64,000 bases of DNA, taken from positions 304,602-368,601 of the forward strand of contig WIXG01000031.1 of assembly GCA_009869945.1 (NCBI GenBank), read 5' to 3'. Source of the DNA: Mesaphorura yosii. Taxonomy: Eukaryota; Arthropoda; Collembola; Poduromorpha; Tullbergiidae. The notes beneath the pieces were generated by a model. That model was not told the origin of the DNA and ran no database searches. It saw nothing but the letters and a program-made list of their open reading frames with translations. Below are positions 49,007 to 61,000 of the stretch, piece after piece; position 1 is the first letter of the stretch, and the number at the start of each line of letters is the position of its first letter. The position numbers and the translations under genes are program-made.

Positions 49007-52000
49007 CTGAAAATTTAGAAATCGACATAAGTAACGAACTGAAAGAAAGAATTCAAGTGACAATTGTAGCGTAATCTCAACTTACAGTCCCGGACGCTAT
49101 ATGTAAAATTCGCCCGATATCTTCAACCAACTCTTTGAATTCTGGACGCGTTTCAGGCACATCAGACCAACACTCTCGCATCACTAAGTACCTATAATTG
49201 AAACAAAACAATGATAATTTGATAGTACCATGAACATGACATTTAGCCACATGAAGAACAACGTTTAAGCAGAACTTACAGTTCTGTGGGACAATTTGAT
49301 GGCTGCTCCATCCGCCTACCGGACTTTAAGAACTCAAGTAACTTGTTGATGTCAGGCATGGATGGGTACGGCGTGCCTCCCAATGTGACGATCTCCCAAA
49401 GCAAAATACCATATGACCACACATCAGACTGTGTTGTGTAAATTCGGTGGAACAGCGTTTCAGGAGCCATCCATTTAACCGGTACTCGACCGTCGCTCTT
49501 TTTACGATAATAATCTCTCACGAAGGTGCTTCGTGTCATGCCAAAATCGGCAATTTTGGCCTGAAAATCATTGGATAAATAGTATAATTCAGGAAGATAA
49601 ACTCAAAAACGAAAACACATTCTTCGCTTACAATTCTATTACTAGACACTAGTACGTTTCTTGCGGCCAAGTCTCGATGGACGTACTGTTAAGGGAGAAA
49701 AACGCATTAATAATTGGGTAACAAATTAGAAGATTGTCAATCACATTCTATAATACCTTTCTCTGAACTAAATACTCCATTCCGCGTGCCACTTGATACG
49801 CAAATGACATTAGATCCCGGAACGTGAGGTTGTTCTCATAATAATTTTGCGAGTTTTGGTATATTTGTAAAAAAGAGTTTTGTGGAGCTCTTGATCGCTC
49901 ATACACATATTGCTGGCGATTGTTTCTCAGATAGTCTCTGAGGTTTCCAAATTGGGCGTATTCCATAATGACCAGCAGCTCGCCACTTTGTGTGCAGCAA
50001 CCAAGCAGGTTGATGATATTCACATGTTGGCCGAGCTCTTTCATAGTCTCCATTTCAGAAATCAGGTCAATCATTTCAGCGTCGGTATGAGTTTCTGTTA
50101 AATTTCATTGAAACATTAAGTCAAATTTGTTTTCATTAAAATTCGTTGCACTTACTCTTCAGTGATTTAACGGCAACCGTTGTGGCGACTCCTTTCTCGA
50201 CAATATCCATCGCCACACCTTCCATAACTTCACCGAATGCTCCTTCGCCGAGTTTCTTGCCAAGAGTGAGTTTCTCGCGTGGAAATTCCCAATACACATC
50301 AATTGGAAGCTCGTATTCTTGACCGCTCTTATTAGACTCCGCCCGTTCGACGTTTTTGATATTGACTTCCGGGATAAGCTATTGAAGAAATGTCGCGATG
50401 AGTTATGCCATCTTCGCTAGGCTACATATCCACAAAACGACGTAGTATTTGAACTTACGACAGAGCCATCTTCATTTTCATTTGCTGGCCTCCTTTCAAT
50501 GTGGACTTGTTTAGTCCAACCAATGGATTTCTTCATTTCCAGTGCCCTGAGCCTGTTAGAAGGACCGAACTGCAAAATGCGTTCCAGTACGAATCAGGTT
50601 AGTGAGCGTCTGCCTACCTTCGTTTGTTATCCACTCTAATTTTGCACAATGCGAGCAGGGCCACAATAGCAAAAACTGACATGAACACTAGACCAATTAT
50701 ATACGCCCTAATTCCAGAGTCGTGGAAGTTTCTTGTAGGTTCTGGTGGCAATTCTGCAAGGGATATATATATATCGGCGACGGGACAAACTAAACTAGCG
50801 AAGAAAAATAAATGAATTTGGCGACGGGCTTTGTAGCGACAATATTACGAAATAAATGAAAACGACTACAGGTATTTTAAATGAAAAGAACGACGGGTCA
50901 GGCGAGCAACAAAGAATAGGAAATTATCGTCCGTCCGGAAGTAGCCAAGGCTCTCATCCGACAATAATATAACTTGTATATTCTGTCGATTTTCGTAGCC
51001 GAATTCTTATACATGGTGACATATTTCATTTTTTCAGTCGCCAAATGGTTGTCGACGTCTTCATTTCTTGAGTCGCTCAAAATAAATGTCGCTAAATTCA
51101 TCAATCTTACCCGTCGTCAAAGTAATTTGTGTGGTCGACGAATTAATTCTATCCCATTCTGCAAGAAGACGACGTATAAAATACATACGAGTTAATAACC
51201 AGCTTCGTTGGCATTTTCATTTACCTTCCAGGACTTGGATGTAGGCACTGCTGAATGCCTTTCCAATACTGTTCCCAACTACGCATGTGTACCACCCTTC
51301 ATCTTCCAGTGTCACATTTTCCAGGACTAAATTATTGGGGTCATGAAGTAAATCCCGGTTGGTTGTGCGAGACTGTAGAAAATAGAACCTTCAAGTATTT
51401 CCGAATTTTCGCCAGATAACATGCAGCGACGGCAACGCCCAAGCTGTAAGATTTAGGATCCTGGACTGCTTTCTGGGACGCATTCCATATCAAAATTGTG
51501 GCCGGTTAACAGATTTTAACCTAAGTTCTTTAATTATTCGACCAGGAAACATCTTTACGTATGGGGACGTTAGTAATAGTTCGCTATCATGCCGTTAATG
51601 GGCCGCGTGTTAAAATGCTCAGCACTAGCACTAACTAAAAGCTAGTTCTTCGTACACTCTACTCGTTTTAGCTTCGTTCTAGCCAATTTTTGTTAACAGC
51701 ATTATCAAGCCTTAGTTTTCAGTCCATCAGCTTTAGAAGAAGTTATCACACGAGCTTCAAGACCCATTCTCAATACCTTAACAATGCTAGTATTGTACGG
51801 ATCGGCATCCGAATGTTTGACCCATTGAAGAGCGAATTCAGGGTGGCTGAGTATTTTGACATTGAGTACGACAGTGTCGCCTATGACCACTGTTACATTG
51901 GTCGGAGCTTCTGTAAATATGGGTCTTGCATTTGCTGTTTCTATAAACAACCGGGAGTAAAGAGATTAATTTTCGCCCACGAGAAAAATGAAACGAGTCA

Positions 52001-55000
52001 AGAATTAGTTTCAGTTGGTGTTAGAAAGATCAGGCCAATCAATTCAAATCAGAAAGCTCAATCAAACAATGCTTGCAAATGCAGTTTCGCCTCATAACTC
52101 CTCAATTTACAATTTTGCGGCGCAATTTTGCATTCCATCAATCATCTAACTAAATTCGGCTTATTTGTGTCCTGATGCTGGTTTTTAGAAGCTGCTATCA
52201 TGACACGCACCTTAATTACGATAGACGTATTCAAATCCAGAGTATGTTCCGTATGATGGTAAAATCGGACATGAGTGGTGTGGGCGTCTGAAGTGTGGGA
52301 ACAATTCAGGAAGACTGTATTTCCAACACGAGTGGTCATGTTTCTCAATCGTTCCAATATTATCGGTCTTGCACCATATCTCTCTATAAATGAAGGGCGG
52401 GATCTTGTTTAGAATTTACTCGCAGTTGTCAAAATTACTTTATCGTTATTTTACCGATGAAATAACATTTGGGAAGGAGAAGGCCCATCACCAGAATACT
52501 ATTCCTACTCCGTCACCATAAATTCGAGAAACTTCAAGAAATCTGGTTGTAATATTGAATAAAAAGTGAACTAAACCACTCCACCAAATCTAAATAACCT
52601 TTGATTCACCGTCCACCAATTAAGCAAAGCAAAGGAAGCCCATCGAACTTCCACCCTATGGTGCAAATTCCACAAAACAGCATGCGGTGACTTGATTTTA
52701 AAGATCTCATGCAATTGCAAAAGAAATTCCGATCATTCCTGAATTTTGTCATTATCATTCTTACGCAGCAACGAGAAAAAGGTTTAGCACTAATTAAGTA
52801 TTCATGCAGGGCTGAAGTATCAATAATCAAGTCACGAATGCTTTTCATACATTGGCGAGATGCAGGTGCAGTAAGAGGCAAAGCAATAGAACGAGACAGG
52901 AAAAACGCGAAAAGTTATGAAAAGTTGTCAAGTAGCATTTTACAAAATGACTGGGCAAACAGCGTGAAGTTTCTGCTACGGCTAATGTAATCAGCAATTC
53001 TACAGGCCGAAAAAGCGAAAGACGAAAGCGTGAAAGTCAATGTCAAAAGAAATGTATTCACGATTAATTGCAGGATAACTAATCAGCACTTGTAAGAACA
53101 TAAGAACATGCCGCATGCAAGAGAATGTTAGGAAAAGAATTCCGAAGGTTTTGTTCATGTTTTCAAATGTAAATACTCTACCAGGAATCCTACCAGGAAT
53201 TTCGAGGTGGGTGTCATATTTGATGTCAGCCTGAACACCATTGCTCACAACGCACGTGTACTTCCCACCGTCTGATGGCACAGAGTCTTGGAAATTGAGA
53301 GAATTCCGTGTGATTCTGTGCTGATACCCGGATTTTATGAAAGGAGCATCGTTTTTAAGCCAACTAATTCGAGGCACTGGGTTGCCTGCACGAGTTAAAT
53401 TAAGAATGCAATTATTGCCAAGTTATTACAAATCGGACTGATGAGTCGGAAAATTACTTTAATTACCTCTGGCATTGCAGTACAGAGTGACTGTTGTTCC
53501 AGCTGATCTGACAAGATAATGTGTCATGGCTTTACGACTTTCTTGCTTCAGCACCAGGCAAAGATACGTGTCGTTTTTACTCTTCAACTCGGCTTCAACC
53601 TTTGTGCAAGAAACCAGTTCATCGTTGGCAGCCTGCTGTAGATCTTCTTCGGACTCGTAGTAATACTCATCGGACGAGTAGGAAGAATTTTCCATTTCAA
53701 CGTCACCGGTCGACCTGTCTTTCGAAGTGGTGCTTGTGCTTGGCTGCACGGTTGTCGTGGTGGAATCTGATTTTCTGAATGATCGCTGCAGATTTTCTTT
53801 CTCAGACTCGTTCCGAACCACATACACGGTTACATTCCTTGACAGCAACAATGAACCCGTGTCCATATCACGAACTTTACATCCATAAATTCCTGCGTCT
53901 TGTACTTTGACTTTCTTGAGCAATAAACTATAAAAAGTGGAAACAACGTGCATTGAATATTTACCATTCACGCACATCAGAAAGCTTTAAGGTGTATAAA
54001 CATTGTGGCATTACTAGAAGTTGCTGAAAATGGCTCTTGGTGCGGTATCAGGACTCAACTCCTTTCCATTCTTAGTCCACATGGTCCGAGAGTAGTCATT
54101 CATTTCATTGAGATCGCCGCAGTGGAGTTTCAAATTGTCTCTTTTAACCACAACGACTGGGTCGTCCGCATGATCCTTCAAAACTGGAAGATGACAAGAA
54201 AGTACACAAATTATACATTAAAGATGCGACAGACTACGCAACAACTAACTGCTTCATTACTTTATTTCCAGTAGTAAACAACATAAAGCGAGCGGCCGCA
54301 TTCGGCTGCGTCTTTAATCATTTCATGTGAACATGAAACATGCGTTTATACATTGAACTGTTGACCCTTTCGCTTTACTGTTCCTGCTGGAGATACAAAG
54401 TTTATATTTTGTACGACGTACGAAGGCCCGTCTCAATTCACCCAGTTGAAAGGTTACTCGCGTTAAAAAGCAATAACGCTAATCTTTGCCAGAACTCCTT
54501 ACGGGAGGCTTTCTTTGCATGTGCATCAGGCGCAGGGTTCAAGCAATAATTCCCTCCAAAAGTCCAGGCCAAGTACATAAATATGGCAAGGATCAGGCGA
54601 AACAAATGAAAAACACATTCTCCCATTTCCATCAGACGTAAAAGAAGTCTTGAACTGTCAACTGTCATCGGATAAAGTCAAGGAACCGAAGCTGATGCGA
54701 AGACTTGGACGGAGAATTTGAGATACAAAAACAGTTGTTGCTCGCTGTTCATTTTTCACAACACCATAATGCACATATTTCAAATTGAGGTTGCGTTGGC
54801 TACCGGCCTGGCTTCACTTGAGACTGGCTACATTTAAGAAAGAGCACAAGATTTGGGACCGAGGCCAGAGCAGACCCAAACTGCACTGCTTAATACACTG
54901 CGCTCCTGTGCTGTTGTAAACTAAGTCCAATAAAAATAATACATAAAAATAGAACAGAAAAGGTGGCCATAGGTTTTGAGAAAATCTTTAAGGTTCTAAA

Positions 55001-58000
55001 CAGTTCATAAATGTGAGTGTATTTTGAAGACGTAAACTTTTGATGCTCATTCACAAGAATGAAGACTGGCATTATGCTGCTAAGAACCGGCCGTCATGCT
55101 GCATTGCAAAGAATTCGACTTCACTGGTAACTACTGCTACTGAAAATGTTTATGACTTCTGATGACGTCCAAGCCAAGAATTATCAGCTGCGTGTGAGCA
55201 GCAGCGTAGAAGCGCAAAGAAAAGATTTGCGCACAGAGAATCAAGTCGCGAAAAATCAAACGAATCCGAAAATTGGTTTACAACCATTAAAGACACAATG
55301 ACAGACATTCAGTCAGCGTTCAACTCAACTCATTTAAGAAAGTTGCGAAATTCGGTTTCCAGCATCGCGTCGCGGGGATCTGTGAGCAGATATGCAAAAC
55401 AAGATCCGTGAATTCCTAGTGCCTATGAAATTCACCACAGGCAGTCAGTCAAACTCGACGTAAATCCCTGAATATCGACTACAATAAGTCTTCATTTATC
55501 ATTCCATATTTTCTTTGTTTGCCGTTTGACATTTGACATAATACACTACATTATCGAGCTTATTTTCCTTAAAACTTCATAATGCAGATGGTGGTTATTA
55601 GCCCTGGTATATAAATTACACACGGATCGGGTCTCAGGCCAGGAATTAAGGAAAGAAAACCAATACAAGTATGAGAAGAAAGGAAAACAACATGAGTTCT
55701 TTTCTTCTGACTTGAAGCTGTGACCCAAGCCAATAAAAGAAAGAAGTTCTTTCAATATTCAATTTATAGGTCTGGCTCTTTGTAAGAAAATTTTGTTTGG
55801 GTCATGGGTCTTCGTTTATAGACTTTTGGCGAGCGAGCTGCGCTTTGAGAAACTGAATAATAAAACTACATATTAATAATACACTCTCTTCACTTGCTGC
55901 TCATTTAACAGCTGTATTTTTTGTATGCCGTACTTGTAAAGTCAAGACTTGCCGTTGTAAAAGATCTTTTCTGGTTCTGCAGCAAGTTAACAAGTAATTC
56001 AATCCGGCGGACTGTCCGGCTTTTGTTTGTAAGCTGACCATTGGGTTCATTTTGCTTGGCACCAAGACCAAGAAACCAAGCCTACGGGACATTGACGCTG
56101 GCAGGGCGGGTAACCTGCTGCTCTCAGCCTTTCCGTCGAGGACTCTGGAAACAGAGTTTCAGTATCAGAACCAGTGAAGGAGCATCAAACTTGTTTTGTT
56201 GTTATTGCTTGCCAATGTTAACCTTCCAACAACAGGGCCGAAGAATGTTTGGCAATGGCAATGTGCAATACGCCCCCAATGTGTAAGTTTTCCTCTTGAA
56301 ATCCAAGTCCTCAAGATGTGCTTGAATTTCTTAAACCTTCACACACGACTCGATTTCACGACAAGAAAAGGGTCTCCCACTGCCTGCTGCTTGAGTGCCA
56401 TTTCTCTCGAAACTCACAACATAAAAGAAACTAATGAAGTTAAGTACCTCTCAACGGGCGCTGGCAATACATAAAAATCAAATTTCAAGTGAGCATCATG
56501 TTTCTAATCTTGGGCACGAATAATGAAACTCTATAACAATATTAACTCGGGTCTTTCCTTTGAGCAAATCCTTTCCATATGGATTAGCTTAGCGAAGAAT
56601 TAAGGCCGTAAAAAGTTTCAGTCAAGAGCCAAGCCAGGCTTGACTTGACTTTCTTTCAGGTTGATCGTTGAAGGGTCTCTTATTCAGAAATAAATCACGT
56701 CACCAGGTTTAATTTCAAAGTAAAACAGAGCGTTGATACCGGACAATACTCAAAGCACGAAAATAAACGTAATTGAGGTATTAGCTTAAGTCCTTCTTGG
56801 AACAAAGCAATTCTAGCGAGATAAGAAAGACTTGGAATCAAAGAGTCTGGGTGAATTTGCCTATTCAAGCGTCGTGTTTTTTTCACCTCTCAAAAATACT
56901 TCGCTTATCTGACTGATTCAGACACTATTATGAGCCTTTCGAGATAAAGCAAAACAAAAGTGTTCTGATTTGTAATTGCAGAACTGAAGTAACTGACTTC
57001 CAACTAAAAAATGACCCCAGCCTATTTACTACAAGCTTGCAGTCATGTTTGTCCGAATAATCGAACATGCCATTGGCGCTGAGACACGCAGCTTGCCCAC
57101 TGAAGTTCAATAATTTGTGAAATAGGACACGAAAATTTCCGAAACTTCCCGAAAACCTCATCGTCAACGTTAAAGCACGTGTGCCAACAACCGGGCAGTG
57201 CCAATCATCTAGAACTAAAGTTCTCTAAGTCCAGTGCTGGGCAGATGAGCATCCGGTCAAGCCGGACTGATTTATTGTGACGGGATGATATCCAAGACTC
57301 TTTCGCTGCCTCTGCTTAACTATCAGCAGTGGACACGCACTATGGGTTGCTCCTCGGCGCCTGCGTCTGCTCGCGTGGTTACATAATTGAAAAAGAACTT
57401 GCGCATCGTGCACAAATTATTCGTCAGTTCACGACTCCTTTCAACTGAATCCTCAACCTTTCGACCTGATCTTTGACTTGTGCGCAAGAATTTCCAATTT
57501 CAATTACATGTAAATTCGTTTCTGAACACTAATTGAGTTGGAGATACCATCACAACAGGAGCTTTACTGAAGAAATGAGCTGCCCAAGCTCAGGAAAGGA
57601 AGAAAGATCATTTCATCTCCTCAGTATGTGAATGAGTTGTATGTGCTCCAAATGCGTGTTGCTTGTTCAAGCAGTCGCAGGAAGGAATGTTTCGAATTTC
57701 CGTTGAGTCAGAAATGACCAGATTCGGTTACTGCTGTGGCGGAATAATTGCGCTACCGAAAGAGACGGAAACATCTGAGTCAGCGGGCAAGGTGTCAGGT
57801 GTTTGTCTTTCGGGATGTGAGGAAAGAAAAAGACGAAGATGGGTTCATGAACAAACGCCGAGAAAGTGCAACATGCCATCTTCTTAGGCGCGCTTCCAAG
57901 CATGTGTTCATTTACAGTTAAATGAATTTGGTGAATATGACATTAAAAAGTGAAACTGGTGCCACCGGTGAACCGTGAATGCGCATAGCACATGAGCGCA

Positions 58001-61000
58001 TTCCACACTCTCCCGAAATCGAAACTGGTGTTACTCGAGATCGTCTGAAATTTCAAATATCCGGGAAAACGGTCATGATGAAAACAAGCGTCATCGGCAG
58101 TGTGCGGAACACAGACTCTAATTTGAAAGTGAGACTCGACAACACTCATGTCGAATGCAGTGCACTGACTAAAATAATCATGACGATGACGACGACTCCG
58201 GCAACTCAAGTCAATGCCATCCATCTCATACCATGTTTTGCGTCTTTTCGTCTTAAATGCTGCCTACACATTTCGAGAAAAGAGTCATCATCTTTCGTTC
58301 CAACTTGAACATCTTTCTCCCGACCAAAACGTAGACAGGCACATGTGGCATTCAGATGAGAGACTCATCGAGAGCTGTACTTGAGTAATCTCCACTCATT
58401 TTTCAAACCAACTGATTTCCTGTACAGTACTGTGTTGCAGTATAGCATTAAGTCTTCATTAGAAAGTACTAAAATGCAAACTTGCAGAGAGTCATAAACA
58501 GAATCTAAAAATTCTTATTGCATGTTTTGTTTACTCATTTTTGCATGTCTGCAGCAGCAAATGATTTCTCGGAATGAGACCAGTCTAAAGTTTGGATTTG
58601 GAGTTTGCTCAACGTCAGAGATTTATGTGAGGCAAAAAAGCCCACATGCGTTGCAGAGCCGTTTACGGCGGCTCATAATTTCCCAAGACATCATATTGCA
58701 GCCACAGCCACGTATTCAAGAAAGATGAAATTAATCTGAATTCTCGAACTAAATGTTGCGCTAGCGGAACATTGGCGACTGGCGTCGGGGACGGCGACAG
58801 TGAGTTTGAACGAGATGACGATGCGGCATTTCGAATCTGTTTTGTTCGCATCCTTGTACATTGTACTTGTTCATGAATACAACGCGTTTACGGGAGTTTG
58901 CCAATAATTCCCGGCTGGGCTGTTGCCTTCACACGCTTTATTAGTTACACAAACTCTGCTCCAAGCGTGTACAAAACTAGAGCAAGTGCACACCGAAGTA
59001 ATGCCGTAATGCTATCTTCGAATCAGACATTCATCTTCATTTTGTGTAAAAATGACAAGGCGACGCGCGCGCGATGCGGCTGCGATGCGGAACGGAAGAA
59101 ATACACACAAGCTTGATGAAGTTGTTTAAAGTTTTTCAAAGTCATTTTAACTTTATGGGTTATGCCTCGAAACCAATATCAAAAACATATGCATTTTGCT
59201 CACTGCTCATAACGCCAGCACCGAGCCGGACCAAGTAGCATGCCAGAAATGCTAAACGACTAGTTTAGACAAAACACAAAACTGTAAAGCTAATGAGTTC
59301 GAGCAACAACCAGTAACGGTGATGAACCCATGTCGTGCCTGCCCGATTCCTTTGTGTGTGATATTTTTTCGACATTTACTAGAACCAACTTAGCGAGCTC
59401 GGGCGAAAGGCCAAGATACATAATCAAAAATCAGTTGGAAAAAGCACTTTTTGAGCCATTTCCTTCGAATGAATGATTTTCTATAACCTGGTGCCTGGTT
59501 CTGGCCATTCTGGCGCGACTTTCAGGGCTGGTCTCCACTGTAGACTGTACAAACATTATTCTTGAGCTCGCCTGCATTATGCATATTTATGGATACATGA
59601 AAGAAAAATGTCTGGTTGATGCAAGCCAGGCAAATCTTCTTTGACTAAAAACTATCAACAACGCACAAAAAATCGGAAATTCAAGCCTCCCATTGCCGTT
59701 GCTCCTGACTCGTAGCCGCAGTTCATGATTGCAAGCACGAGAAGCATTCATGTAATGCCAATTATTCTTTCACTTCGAGTAAACCTGAAGATTATTCAGC
59801 GTTCTCACTTTCTTCCAAGCTAGACCGAGGCCAGGCGTGAATCATGATAGCACATCATTAACCGCGGCTGAGTTGAGCGGAGTTTCTTCATCATAAATTT
59901 ATTTTCTTATCCGGAGGGAGTACAGGATGTTTAGAAATGTGATGTACAGCAGAACAGACGCCAAAGGTAAGTCAGACGACGCAAAGTTTTGACAAACGCG
60001 AATGAACTGACACCATTCATTTCTATTTATTATTTAAATATCCAGCAGCATATCAAACACGCAGAGGAAGGATGCGGCGCGATGGATGAAAGATGATCTA
60101 TGAAGTATAAATCCCTGAGATGCATGAGAAAGCAAGCCAGCAGAGCGAGAGTCCGCAGTAGACGGAGACGGGTTCGAAAACATTTTAATAGACAGACAGT
60201 TTGAGAATACGTGTTTATTTTAGTTTCGGGATAAAAAATCAAAAGATGCATTTCTCATCTTAATGACTCGGATGTTTGAAAGTAGTTCAAAACCCGACGT
60301 GAGACTTGAAGGATGAGAATGATAGGACAAGGAAGACTACAGGAAATCAGTCAGAGCGAAGAGCGACTTTAAATTTTAAACCTTCGGTGATTTTTTGTGA
60401 TTCATTCATTTAATTCATTCACACTCTGTCCGTGAATAACCTAACACCTTCCCGCAAATATTTACGAAAGAGTTGCTCTCGCGAACCGGAAAGAACTCCA
60501 CTTTGGAAGCGCGTCCAAAGTAAAACGTCTACATTAAAGACTAATATTGAATACTTCATAATTGATTATTGGGGCTTAGCAAGCTGAGGGAAACAAAAAC
60601 TTTGTGAGCTCGTCCCAGGCCTTAAAGCTTTCTCCATTTCTAATTCTCTCAGATTTCTCGAATCCTATGAAATTAAATCCCTTTCGTTCATTTATTGCTC
60701 CGTAATTTAATCCCATTTAATTGGGAGGAGATCCACTTTATGTCAGAACTGGTGCTCATGTTATTTTTCTTTCAATCTCTTATCCTGAAACGGGATACTT
60801 TAAATTGTTGAATGTATTGTAAAAGAGCAGATCCGTGCGCGCTAAGCAAATGTGAACGTAAAATACCATGTACGATGTCTTCATTCCATTTTCTCTACCC
60901 AAGAAATGATAAACTGAAACTGCGTAATCTCGAAGAAAAATTCCCAATCCGAGAGTCCTTAAAGCAATAATCGTATGCCGATGACGATGAAATGTGTTCG

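Noticed and set aside
51690-52097. 135-codon plus-strand open frame
   Set aside because: It is antisense to FGFR exon 5A, which has clear Ig homology and matching splice phases.
52606-52881. Minus-strand open frame with several cysteines inside an FGFR intron
   Set aside because: It has no Ig pattern, and no acceptor/donor pair in the needed phase 1 to phase 0, so it is not a third Ig III exon.
54706-54716. TGGACGGAGAA, the first bases of microRNA miR-184 as I remember it
   Set aside because: The rest of the mature sequence does not match, and no partner arm forming a hairpin is seen upstream. miR-184 is too conserved for this to be a true copy.
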